This document shows positions 19,312 to 27,616 of a stretch of DNA of 64,000 nt, one piece after another; positions within the stretch are counted from its first letter, which is position 1; every line of letters starts with the position of its first letter. The notes under the pieces were generated by a model. That model saw only the letters and a program-made list of their open reading frames with translations. It did not search any database and was not told where the DNA came from. Source of the DNA: an uncultured Aquimarina sp. (lineage in GTDB: Bacteria > Bacteroidota > Bacteroidia > Flavobacteriales > Flavobacteriaceae). The stretch is from NCBI GenBank assembly GCA_947503135.1, contig CANNCQ010000009.1, forward strand, positions 22,289 through 86,288, read 5' to 3'. Position numbers and translations under genes: made by a program.

Positions 19312-20766
19312 TTAAAAGTCTTGTATGGATACATCTCTATAACCAAATAACCCTTTTGATTTTATGATTTCGGGAATACCTTCAGGTAAATGTTCTTCCC
19401 AATCTGTTTCGCGTTCTTTTATTTTTTCGAATACCACCCTTGATAGTATATTTAATATTTCAGGGTTATAGGTTTCGATATCTTTTACTTTTCCATTGTG
19501 TTTAAAAAACTTATAAAGTTCTTTTACACCTTCATCAACTACTATGTTGTTGCTATTTACAAAGCCATTTTTGGAGTCATTGAGAGGGTATAAGTAAACT
19601 TTTAATTCTTTGTAAAATAGTTTTCCAAAAGCCTCTAATATACCACCGCTTAAGTGACGGTAATATTTTTCGTTAAAAATTTCTATAAGGTTACTTACCC
19701 CCATAGCAAGTGCCATTTGAGCTTCACGAGTATAATTCGAGAAATATTCTACTAAACGATAATATTCTTTAAAATTTGAAATTAGCACAGTTTGCCCTAA
19801 GTTACAAAGTAATCGTGCTCTGTCAAGAAAATCCTTTTCATCAATCTCACCTTCGGCCATTAAATTGGAAAGGGTAATTTCAAAAATTACTTGTATTTTT
19901 TTGGGGTTTACATTAGGTTCGTTCTTGAACATTTCTAATGATTTTTCTAAGATATCCATATTTACCTTAGTAACAGGCCTAAAACTACCTCTAAGCGCAA
20001 GTATATTCTTTTTATACAATATACGAGCAGGTAAAATATTATTTCCATCAGGACCAAACATAATAGCTTCGGTCATACCGTTTTTAACTAACTGTAAACT
20101 CATTAATCGATTATCAACTCCTTTAAAACACGGTCCCGAAAAGTTGATTGTATCAATTTCTAATTTGTCTTTGTCAATATGATCGTATAAATATTTTAAA
20201 AGCTTTTTTGGGTTATCATGTTTGTAATAAGCCCCGTAAATTAAGTTTACCCCTAGTGTTCCTAAGGTATGTTGCTGATGTCGCGCATCATTTTCATGAA
20301 AACGTACGTGCAAGCTAATTTCGTTATATTCGGTTTGGTTATGATCGGTTTGGTATCTAATTCCTACCCATCCATGGCCTTTGTATTTTTTTGCAAAATC
20401 AATGGTTGCCACAGTATTAGCATAGCTAAAGAAAAGCCTTTTTGGATGCTTTTCTCTCGAAATGCGTTGTTCCATATGCTCCATTTCCTTTTCAAGCATG
20501 GTAAGTAAGCGTTTTTCGGTAACATACCTGCCATCTTTCTCTACACCATATATAGCATCACTAAAATCCTTATCATAGGCGCTCATTGCTTTAGCAATTG
20601 TTCCTGAAGCTCCGCCAGCTCTAAAGAAATTACGTACAGTTTCTTGCCCGGCACCAATTTCATTAAAGGTTCCATAAATATTCGAATTGAGATTAATTCT
20701 TAAACATTTACTTTTTATAGAAGGAATAGGATCAAATTCATGATCGCCAACAATTGTAATAGCCAT
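19312..20766 (-). CDS. conserved protein of unknown function (484 aa)
   Basis: A 484-residue cytoplasmic protein that is recognisably conserved across Bacteroidota and some other phyla; no enzymatic role is known to me. I do not see a signal peptide, a beta-barrel or a plug domain, so a TonB-receptor label, which I believe some database entries carry, would be wrong. Striking conserved stretches are the N-terminal RINLNSNIYGTFNEIGAGQE and FFRAGGASGTIAKAMSAYDK, then a WVGIRYQT...SLHVRFHENDA segment, then LGVNLIYGAYY. The middle is mixed alpha/beta with ALRGSFRPVTKVNMDIL. The start fits the conserved MAITIVGD. Monocistronic, followed by the 24-bp hairpin. Confidence 0.85.
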   Translation of the reverse strand: MAITIVGDHEFDPIPSIKSKCLRINLNSNIYGTFNEIGAGQETVRNFFRAGGASGTIAKAMSAYDKDFSDAIYGVEKDGRYVTEKRLLTMLEKEMEHMEQRISREKHPKRLFFSYANTVATIDFAKKYKGHGWVGIRYQTDHNQTEYNEISLHVRFHENDARHQQHTLGTLGVNLIYGAYYKHDNPKKLLKYLYDHIDKDKLEIDTINFSGPCFKGVDNRLMSLQLVKNGMTEAIMFGPDGNNILPARILYKKNILALRGSFRPVTKVNMDILEKSLEMFKNEPNVNPKKIQVIFEITLSNLMAEGEIDEKDFLDRARLLCNLGQTVLISNFKEYYRLVEYFSNYTREAQMALAMGVSNLIEIFNEKYYRHLSGGILEAFGKLFYKELKVYLYPLNDSKNGFVNSNNIVVDEGVKELYKFFKHNGKVKDIETYNPEILNILSRVVFEKIKERETDWEEHLPEGIPEIIKSKGLFGYRDVSIQDF

Positions 20767-20903
20767 AATTATAGGTGTTCAATATTTATAGTAAAGTTAA
20801 TAATACATACAGCGATTAAAAAGAGCAATATCTATTTTTATGGAATTATTTTTTTTGGCATAGAATTAAGTTCAAAATGCGTTAATTTGTAAAAAAGAAG
20901 CTG

Positions 20904-21671
20904 TTGAAATTAACTTTTTTAGGTACTGGTACATCTCAAGGTGTTCCTATTATAGGGAGCAGTCACCCTGTGTGTTTGAGTGAAAACAAAAAAGATAAAC
21001 GCCTGCGCTGTGCTGCAATGCTTTCCTGGGATAATGTAAATTACGTAATTGACGTAGGCCCCGATTTTAGGCAACAAATGTTGTCGAATAAGGTGAGTAG
21101 CATAAAAGGAATTTTAATTACTCACGAGCATACTGATCATATTATTGGTTTAGATGATATTCGTCCATTTTTTTATAAGGAGAAAAAAGACATTCCGCTT
21201 TACGCCGAAAAAAGAGTTTTTGAAGAGCTAATTCCTAGGTTTAATTATATTTTCGATCCCAATAATCAATACCCAGGAACACCCAATGTAGGAATTAATG
21301 AAATTGAAGCGGATTGCAGTTTCGAATTAAGTGGAAAAAAAGTCACTCCGATAAAAGTAATGCATGGTAATTTACCTATTTTAAGTTATAAAATAGGAGG
21401 ATTAATGTACTGCACCGATGTTAAAACGATACCAAAAGAATCATTACCTTATTTTGATAATTTAGATGTTTTGGTTATTAATGCATTGCGTAAGGAAGAG
21501 CATTGGTCTCATTTTACGTTGCAGGAAGCATTAAATTTTATAGCTTCGGTAAAACCTAAGAAAGCTTATTTAACACATATTAGTCATTTATTGGGGTTTC
21601 ATGACGATGTAGAACTTAGCTTGCCAAAAAACGTGCATTTAGCTTACGACGGATTGGTTATTAATATTTAA
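20904..21671 (+). CDS. PhnP-like metallo-beta-lactamase-fold hydrolase
   Basis: 255 residues of the MBL fold. The metal motif HEHTDH is at residues 74-79, with further ligands in VMHGNLP and YLTHISHLLGFH near the end; the N-terminal GTGTSQGVP is typical of the PhnP subgroup, which opens cyclic phosphodiesters. The start is TTG at 20904 (leading to KLTFLGTGTSQG), with AAAGAAG upstream; no in-frame ATG would preserve the first strand. A membrane-anchored hypothetical gene follows 12 bp later and may be co-transcribed. Substrate unknown. Confidence 0.87.
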   Translation: MKLTFLGTGTSQGVPIIGSSHPVCLSENKKDKRLRCAAMLSWDNVNYVIDVGPDFRQQMLSNKVSSIKGILITHEHTDHIIGLDDIRPFFYKEKKDIPLYAEKRVFEELIPRFNYIFDPNNQYPGTPNVGINEIEADCSFELSGKKVTPIKVMHGNLPILSYKIGGLMYCTDVKTIPKESLPYFDNLDVLVINALRKEEHWSHFTLQEALNFIASVKPKKAYLTHISHLLGFHDDVELSLPKNVHLAYDGLVINI

Positions 21672-21683
21672 AATAAAGTGAGA

Positions 21684-22187
21684 ATGAAAAATGCTAAAAT
21701 CTTTATCTACCTTTTAGCCATAGCTGTTTTGTATATTATTTTTCAGCAAGTAAATGGCAATAAAAAAATAAATGCCGATAGATTAAAAATCGAGAGTTTA
21801 AAAAACAAAGTAACCCAAATAACCAAGGTTAAAGATTCTTTGGAAAATGAAGTGCTAGAGCTTAGTTATTTCGATTTACGATTTGATGAGTACGCAGGGG
21901 AATATATTGAAGATCAAGGTTTTTCGGTAACAGCTATGGAGTCATTAGTTTTAGACACTTTGGTAGGAGCTAACTCTGCCGAAAATGACAACCCATTTGT
22001 GCCTTTAGCGGGCTTGGATGGAACCACTAAAATCGACCGAGTAAAATTACTCAATCACAAATGGGCAGTTGCCGATTTTACCGACGGTACCTATTGGGGT
22101 CAGGTGTTATTTTTATATCAATTTACTAAAGAAAAAACATTAGCGATCAACGTAATTACCTCACATTTATATTCAAAAACAAAGTAA
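21684..22187 (+). CDS. membrane-anchored hypothetical protein
   Basis: 167 residues from ATG 21684; GTG 21678 in the same frame is possible. An N-terminal membrane helix (IFIYLLAIAVLYIIF, about residues 5-20) is followed by a short coiled coil (ADRLKIESLKNKVTQITKVKDSLENEV) and a small globular domain with VKLLNHKWAVADFTDGTYWGQVLFLYQF. It resembles a family kept next to the PhnP-like gene in flavobacteria, function unknown to me. The stop lies 11 bp from the stop of the convergent esterase gene. Confidence 0.72.
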   Translation: MKNAKIFIYLLAIAVLYIIFQQVNGNKKINADRLKIESLKNKVTQITKVKDSLENEVLELSYFDLRFDEYAGEYIEDQGFSVTAMESLVLDTLVGANSAENDNPFVPLAGLDGTTKIDRVKLLNHKWAVADFTDGTYWGQVLFLYQFTKEKTLAINVITSHLYSKTK

Positions 22188-22198
22188 TTAAATAGTCG

Positions 22199-22852
22199 TT
22201 AAGAAAGTTGCTTTAATAGCCATTCTTTAAAATCATAAAAATTCTGAGGGGCAACACCATGTCCCACGGGATAGATTTTAAGCTCTGTTTCAATTCCTAA
22301 TTTTTGTAAAAAAGGCACTGTTTTTTCAGCCCAAGTTAAAGGAATCACTTGGTCTGCACTTCCGTGAGAAACAAAAATGTTTAAACTTGAAAAATCGGCA
22401 CTTTCATAACCAGCTTGTAACATCTCAGGATCGATGTATCCGCTAAGGCCGATAATATTTTTTGCTAGCTTTGGATAGCTTAAAGCTACGGCTAAACTCA
22501 AAATACAGCCTTGTGAAAATCCTAATAAAGAAATAGTATTTGGGTTTAAGTTGTAAGCTTCAGTGGCTTCTTTTATAAATTTAGCAATAACATCGCGTGA
22601 CTGGGTAGCCTCTTCGGTATCGTTAAATTTACCATTTGGACCATCCCAATGTATAGTGTACCATGCATTGCCGTGAGGTTGCATAGGCATAGGGGCGCGT
22701 ACTGAAATTATGAATAAATCCTCAGGTAATTCCGCGGCAAAACTAAATAAGTCATTTTCATCGCTTCCGTAACCGTGGAATAAAAATAAGCCATTTGGTT
22801 GTTTTGTAGTGTTTTTTGAAGGTCTGGTAATGTGATGAAGAGATAAATTCAT
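22199..22852 (-). CDS. alpha/beta-hydrolase, carboxylesterase/phospholipase family
   Basis: 217 residues from ATG 22852; an upstream in-frame ATG at 22912 would add a Phe/Lys-rich stretch not seen in the family. The nucleophile elbow GFSQG puts the serine at S113; the oxyanion segment is LFLFHGYGSDENDL; the aspartate is in HGSADQVIPL and the histidine in YPVGHGV. This is the small cytosolic esterase type related to YpfH/acyl-protein thioesterases. Substrate unknown. Confidence 0.88.
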   Translation of the reverse strand: MNLSLHHITRPSKNTTKQPNGLFLFHGYGSDENDLFSFAAELPEDLFIISVRAPMPMQPHGNAWYTIHWDGPNGKFNDTEEATQSRDVIAKFIKEATEAYNLNPNTISLLGFSQGCILSLAVALSYPKLAKNIIGLSGYIDPEMLQAGYESADFSSLNIFVSHGSADQVIPLTWAEKTVPFLQKLGIETELKIYPVGHGVAPQNFYDFKEWLLKQLS

Positions 22853-22957
22853 AAATAGTTTTTTACAAAAGTATAATTTATCAATGAATTTGATAATGAA
22901 AAACGATACCAATTAGTGGATAGGTGGTAATAATTGGTATCGTTATTTGTATGTTTT

Positions 22958-24052
22958 TTATTCAGAAACTTTCTTTTCTACGAAAGTATAGTCTGTATAC
23001 CCTTCTGCTCCAGGAGTGTAAAAGGTGTTAGGGTCAGGGGTGTTAAGCTCAATATTATTTTTAATTCGGTACACTAAATCCGGATTGGCAATAAAAGCCC
23101 TTCCTGCGTAAACTAAGTCAGCACCTTGTTTTAATATGGCTTCTGCATCACTTTCACTTTGTACATTACCACCAGAAATAATTGTTCCTTCAAAGTGATT
23201 TTTTAAAGTGGCTAAAATATTGGTTTTAAAGTCGGGCGCTCCGAAAGCATTACGCTGGTCTACCATATGTACGTAAGCAATATCTAACTGTTTTAGATTC
23301 TCTGCCAGATAAGTAAATTGCATTTCTACTTCATCATGGTAGGCTTGCACGTCATTAAACTCACCGTAGGGAGAAAATCGTATACCAACTTTATCAGCCC
23401 CAATTGCATTAGCAACCTTTTGAGCGGTTTCTAATACAAATCGACAACGGTTTTTCACGTTACCTCCGTACTGATCTTCTCGGATATTGGACTTCGGATT
23501 TAAAAATTGGTTTAATAAATAACCGTTAGCAGCGTGTAATTCTACGCCATCAATATTAGCTTGAGTAATCAATAACTTTGCGGCATCTACAAATTCTTGC
23601 TGCGTTTTTTCAATTTCGTCAAGAGTCATTTCCTTTGGGGTGTCATGGGGTTGCATGCCTTTAGTGTCGGTGTACATTTCTCCAGCAGCCAAAATAGGAG
23701 ACGGTCCTATTGTTGTGGCACCTGTAGGTAAGTTTTCTTTAGCGGAGATACGGCCGCAATGCATTAGTTGTACAAATATTTTTCCGCCTTTTTTATGCAC
23801 TTCTTGTGCAACTTTTTTCCACCCTTCTATTTGTGCAGGGGAGTATGCTCCAGGAATTCTTGGATAACCTAAGCCATTAGGACTAGGGGAAGTACCTTCG
23901 GTTATAATAAGCCCCGCTCCAGAGCGTTGCCCATAATAAGTAGCCATTAATTCGTTAGGAATATTATCGATAGCCCTTGACCGTGTTAGAGGAGCCATTA
24001 CAATTCTGTTTTTTAATTGGGTGTTTTTTAAGGTATAAGATGTAAAAATCAT
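22958..24052 (-). CDS. Old Yellow Enzyme-family alkene reductase
   Basis: A 364-residue FMN-dependent TIM-barrel oxidoreductase of the NemA/OYE group, which reduces activated C=C bonds of electrophiles using NADPH. Motifs: N-terminal NRIVMAPLTRSRA, LMHCGRIS, the substrate-binding HAANGYLLNQFLNP (His-x-x-Asn pair), RFSPYGEFND, and the FMN-phosphate region ISGGNVQSESDAEAIL...LVYAGRAFIANPDL. Single gene, 105 bp upstream of the esterase on the same strand. Such enzymes usually serve in detoxification. Confidence 0.93.
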   Translation of the reverse strand: MIFTSYTLKNTQLKNRIVMAPLTRSRAIDNIPNELMATYYGQRSGAGLIITEGTSPSPNGLGYPRIPGAYSPAQIEGWKKVAQEVHKKGGKIFVQLMHCGRISAKENLPTGATTIGPSPILAAGEMYTDTKGMQPHDTPKEMTLDEIEKTQQEFVDAAKLLITQANIDGVELHAANGYLLNQFLNPKSNIREDQYGGNVKNRCRFVLETAQKVANAIGADKVGIRFSPYGEFNDVQAYHDEVEMQFTYLAENLKQLDIAYVHMVDQRNAFGAPDFKTNILATLKNHFEGTIISGGNVQSESDAEAILKQGADLVYAGRAFIANPDLVYRIKNNIELNTPDPNTFYTPGAEGYTDYTFVEKKVSE

Positions 24053-24316
24053 AAACTATTATTTTACTCGAAAATTAATAGATATATTTAATGTTGTTTG
24101 ATGGATATGCCGTTAAAGTTGACTTAAATGATATACTCTCGACTATACTGTATTTAAAATTGTTGAAGCTTTTATAGATTGTCACAAATAATAGAATTAT
24201 TTTAAGAGTGGAATTTTAATTGGGATTTTATTTTTATGCTTAATAAAACTTTAACTATTTTTTTGAATAAAAGTATCAATCTTTGCGATATATACAATTA
24301 ATTTAAATATCTAGTA

Positions 24317-25174
24317 ATGAAACGAATTATCTTGTCATTAACGTCTATAATAACTTTAGTTTTAATTTTTGGTTATACTTGTAAATCAGAGTTAAAGGAG
24401 AATAAATTTAAAGAAATTTGGAAAACGGATGCTGTTTTTAAGACTCCTGAATCTGTTTTGTTTGATGAAGAGTCGGGACTTATTTATGTTTCAAATGTAA
24501 ATGTTACAGATCAAAATCCATGGTCTAAGGATAAAAACGGATTTATTTCTAAATTAAGTAAAACAGGAGAAGTGCTTGATTTGGAATGGGTAAAAGGCAT
24601 AAGTTCGCCGAAAGGGTTAGGACTTTATGATGGAATACTGTATGTTTCAGATGTAGATGAGTTGGTTGCCATTAGTATCTCTAAAGCAAAGGTGATTAAA
24701 AAATATTTAATTGAAGGGGCAACGCAATTAAACGATGTAGCAGTGGGTAAAGACGGAAAGGTATATGTTACTGATATGGGTACTGGTAAAATACATATTC
24801 TAGAAAATGGTATAATTACCACATGGAAGTCAGGACTAAATAAACCCAACGGAATTTTTATTGAAGAGGATAGAATTTTAACAGCCTCAGCGGCTGATGG
24901 TAGTTTTATAGCTCATGATATAAAAACTAAAAAAGAAACCTTAATTAACAGTGATATGAAAAGTGGAGATGGAATAGAAGCAACTATTTCAGGTGACTAC
25001 TTGGTATCTAATTGGGGTGGAGAAATTTTTGAAATGAAAGGCTCTAAATCAGCATTGCTTTTTAGTAGTGTTGAAGAAAACAAACAAACTGCCGATATTG
25101 GAATTATTAAAGAAGATAACATTGTATTAGTGCCTACTTTTTTCGATAATCGTGTAGTGGCGTATAAATTTTAA
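24317..25174 (+). CDS. exported SMP-30/gluconolactonase-like beta-propeller
   Basis: 285 residues. The N-terminus is a hydrophobic export signal ending in GYTCKS, so it may be a lipoprotein with the cysteine at about residue 22, although the lipobox is weak. The rest is a six-bladed propeller with SMP-30/NHL-like repeats, such as FKTPESVLFDEESGLIYVSNV, LYDGILYVSDVDELVAI, VAVGKDGKVYVTDMGTGKI and GDGIEATISGDYLVSNWGGEIFEM. Often labelled ATP/GTP-binding without basis. A periplasmic hydrolase or binding role is likely; no specific substrate can be given. Confidence 0.78.
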   Translation: MKRIILSLTSIITLVLIFGYTCKSELKENKFKEIWKTDAVFKTPESVLFDEESGLIYVSNVNVTDQNPWSKDKNGFISKLSKTGEVLDLEWVKGISSPKGLGLYDGILYVSDVDELVAISISKAKVIKKYLIEGATQLNDVAVGKDGKVYVTDMGTGKIHILENGIITTWKSGLNKPNGIFIEEDRILTASAADGSFIAHDIKTKKETLINSDMKSGDGIEATISGDYLVSNWGGEIFEMKGSKSALLFSSVEENKQTADIGIIKEDNIVLVPTFFDNRVVAYKF

Positions 25175-25197
25175 CAAAACTAAAATAACATTAACAA

Positions 25198-25224
25198 AAA
25201 GGCGGTTTTTTAACCGTCTTTTTT
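25198..25224 (+). terminator. terminator after the beta-propeller gene
   Basis: AAAGGCGGTT / AACCGTCTTT (one G-U pair), 4-nt loop, then TTT. Confidence 0.85.
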
Positions 25225-25281
25225 ATGCTTCATACTTAACTTGTATAGGATAACCTTACCTTTGTTTTAAAATAAACTATC

Positions 25282-26643
25282 GTGAAATTTTCAGACTTAA
25301 ACTTAAATACACCACTTACCAATGCTCTTATTGATCTAGGTTTTGAAACAGCTACTCCAATTCAATACCAATCGTACCCAGTAATTATGTCTGGAAAAGA
25401 CGTGGTAGGTATTGCTCAAACGGGTACAGGTAAAACTTTAGCTTATTGTTTGCCTATTTTAAGGGTGTTGCCCTACAACCCGCAAGTTAATCCACGGGTG
25501 TTAATTATGGTGCCTACTCGAGAGTTGGTGGTGCAGGTGGTTGATGAGCTTAAAAAGTTAAGTAAGTATACTAAAAATAGAATTTTAGGGGTTTTTGGAG
25601 GAACAAATATTAATACACAAAAAAAAGCTATAGCCGAAGGTGCCGATATTGTGGTTGCTACCCCTGGTAGGTTGTATGATTTGGCATTAGCACGATCCAT
25701 TGAGTTGAAAAAAATTCAAAAGATTGTTATTGACGAAGTAGATGTAATGTTGGATTTAGGATTTAAATTTCAAATTGAAAATATTTTGGAATTACTTCCG
25801 CGTCAGCGTCAAGGAATATTATTTTCGGCAACGATGACTGATAAAGTGGTAAAGATTATTAATGATTCATTTATTCACCCGGTTAAGATATCAGTTGCAG
25901 TAAGTGGGACTCCACTTGAAAATATTGAACAGACACGTTACGATGTTCAAAATTTTTATACTAAAATGAACCTTTTGGAGCATTTGCTCGATGATTACGA
26001 AACGTATTCAAAAGCAATTATTTTTGCGAAAAATAAACGCATGGCCGATCGTATTTATGATCGTTTAGAAGAGGTTTTTCCAGGAGAATCCTGTGTGATT
26101 CATTCTAATAAAACCCAAAATTACCGTTTACGAAGTATTCGTCAGTTTGAAAATGGTGAAAATCGATTGTTAATTGCTACCGATGTAATGGCGCGAGGAA
26201 TTGATATTGAACAAGTATCACATGTTATAAGTTTAGATACTCCTGATTATCCGGAAAACTACATGCACCGAATTGGACGTACAGGACGAGCAGAAAAAAA
26301 AGGAACTTCTATTTTAATGACAACGGCTAAAGAGCAAGAGTTTTTAGAAAACATAGAGAAGTTAATGAATAAAAAAATTGAGATAACTCTTTTCCCTAAA
26401 GAGGTAGAAATATCCGAAGAATTAACTCCTGAAGAGCAGCCGAAAGTAGTTGAAATTGATACGACCAAACGTAGAAAAGGAGCTAAAGACCCAGAAAAAG
26501 GAGCTTCATTTCATGATAAAAAAGAGAAAAACAAAAAAGAAAATTTAGGAGGATCCTACAGAAGGGAGATTGCAAAGAAATACAAGAAGCCCAAAACTAA
26601 AGGGGATAAGAATTTCAATAGGAGATATAATAAAAAGTTGTAA
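25282..26643 (+). CDS. DEAD-box-family RNA helicase with DEVD motif
   Basis: A 453-residue RNA helicase. Q motif in FETATPIQYQ, Walker A AQTGTGKT at 45-52, motif Ia PTRELVVQ, motif Ib TPGR, motif II at 151-154 reading DEVD instead of DEAD, motif III SAT, motif V ATDVMARGID and motif VI HRIGRTGRA. The C-terminal tail (about 380-453) is Lys-rich and disordered, probably for RNA binding. GTG at 25282 is the start, giving the family N-terminus KFSDLNLNTPL. Likely roles are ribosome assembly or mRNA decay. Confidence 0.93.
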   Translation: MKFSDLNLNTPLTNALIDLGFETATPIQYQSYPVIMSGKDVVGIAQTGTGKTLAYCLPILRVLPYNPQVNPRVLIMVPTRELVVQVVDELKKLSKYTKNRILGVFGGTNINTQKKAIAEGADIVVATPGRLYDLALARSIELKKIQKIVIDEVDVMLDLGFKFQIENILELLPRQRQGILFSATMTDKVVKIINDSFIHPVKISVAVSGTPLENIEQTRYDVQNFYTKMNLLEHLLDDYETYSKAIIFAKNKRMADRIYDRLEEVFPGESCVIHSNKTQNYRLRSIRQFENGENRLLIATDVMARGIDIEQVSHVISLDTPDYPENYMHRIGRTGRAEKKGTSILMTTAKEQEFLENIEKLMNKKIEITLFPKEVEISEELTPEEQPKVVEIDTTKRRKGAKDPEKGASFHDKKEKNKKENLGGSYRREIAKKYKKPKTKGDKNFNRRYNKKL

Positions 26644-26710
26644 AAAAATTGTAAAAAAACTTTAGTATAAAATATAGCAAATATTTGTAATCGATATTAA
26701 AAAAAAAATA

Positions 26711-27580
26711 ATGATAACAGTAGAAAACGAATTTTTACGAATTGCAGTAAAACAAAAAGGATCAGAATTATCGAGCTTATATAATAAGGAAACTAATAAA
26801 GAATTGTTGTGGCAAGGAGATGCTAGTTTTTGGGGTGGACAAGCACCAATATTATTCCCCATTGTAGGGACTTTGAAAGATAATAAGTTTGTACACAACG
26901 GTAGTACATATGAGTTGCCTCGACATGGTTTGGTTCGAAAAAGTGATAATTGGACAATAGAGAAAATAAATGAAACTTTGATAAAAGGAACATTTATTTC
27001 GGATGCAGATACTTTAAAAGTGTACCCATTTAGTTTTAAGCTAGAAATTACATATTCGTTGAATGGAAAGGAATTAGAAATACAACACAAAGTTGTTAAT
27101 CTAGATAGTCAAGAAATCCCTTTTTCAATAGGAGGACACCCTGCTTTTAATTGTGAAGTAAATAGCACGGTTTCTTACTCAGATTACTATTTAGAATTTG
27201 AGGAAATAGAAAACAGTAAACGTCATTTTTTAAACGAAAAAGGAATATTTAATGGAGCAACTAGTTTAGTTTTAGAGAACACAAATAAATTTCCATTAAC
27301 CACCACATCGTTTGATAAAGATGCATTGGTTTTTAAAGATTTGAAATCCAAGGAAATTACTCTGGTAGGGCCAGAAGGGAAAATTTTGAAAGTTTCATAT
27401 CCCGAATTTAATACTATTGGTATTTGGGCAACTCCTAAAGCTCCTTTTATTTGTATCGAACCTTGGATTGGATATTCTGATTCAACTGAAAGTACTTATA
27501 ATTTATTTGATAAGAAAGATAGTACAGTAGTGATGCCAAATAATACTTTTGAGGCTGCTTACCAGATAGAAGTACTTTAA
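26711..27580 (+). CDS. aldose 1-epimerase family protein
   Basis: 289 residues of the galactose-mutarotase-like fold, the subgroup annotated as aldose epimerase or LACX-like. Features: LSSLYNKETNKELLWQGDASFWGGQAPILFPIVG, RHGLVRKSDNW (catalytic-type His), GGHPAFNC, and FICIEPWIGYSD near the end. It probably interconverts alpha and beta anomers of a hexose or hexose phosphate in the cytoplasm. It is 36 bp before the ABC exporter on the same strand. Confidence 0.88.
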   Translation: MITVENEFLRIAVKQKGSELSSLYNKETNKELLWQGDASFWGGQAPILFPIVGTLKDNKFVHNGSTYELPRHGLVRKSDNWTIEKINETLIKGTFISDADTLKVYPFSFKLEITYSLNGKELEIQHKVVNLDSQEIPFSIGGHPAFNCEVNSTVSYSDYYLEFEEIENSKRHFLNEKGIFNGATSLVLENTNKFPLTTTSFDKDALVFKDLKSKEITLVGPEGKILKVSYPEFNTIGIWATPKAPFICIEPWIGYSDSTESTYNLFDKKDSTVVMPNNTFEAAYQIEVL

Positions 27581-27616
27581 TTTAAATAAAAGCCTACTAC
27601 TTTTACCATAATATAG

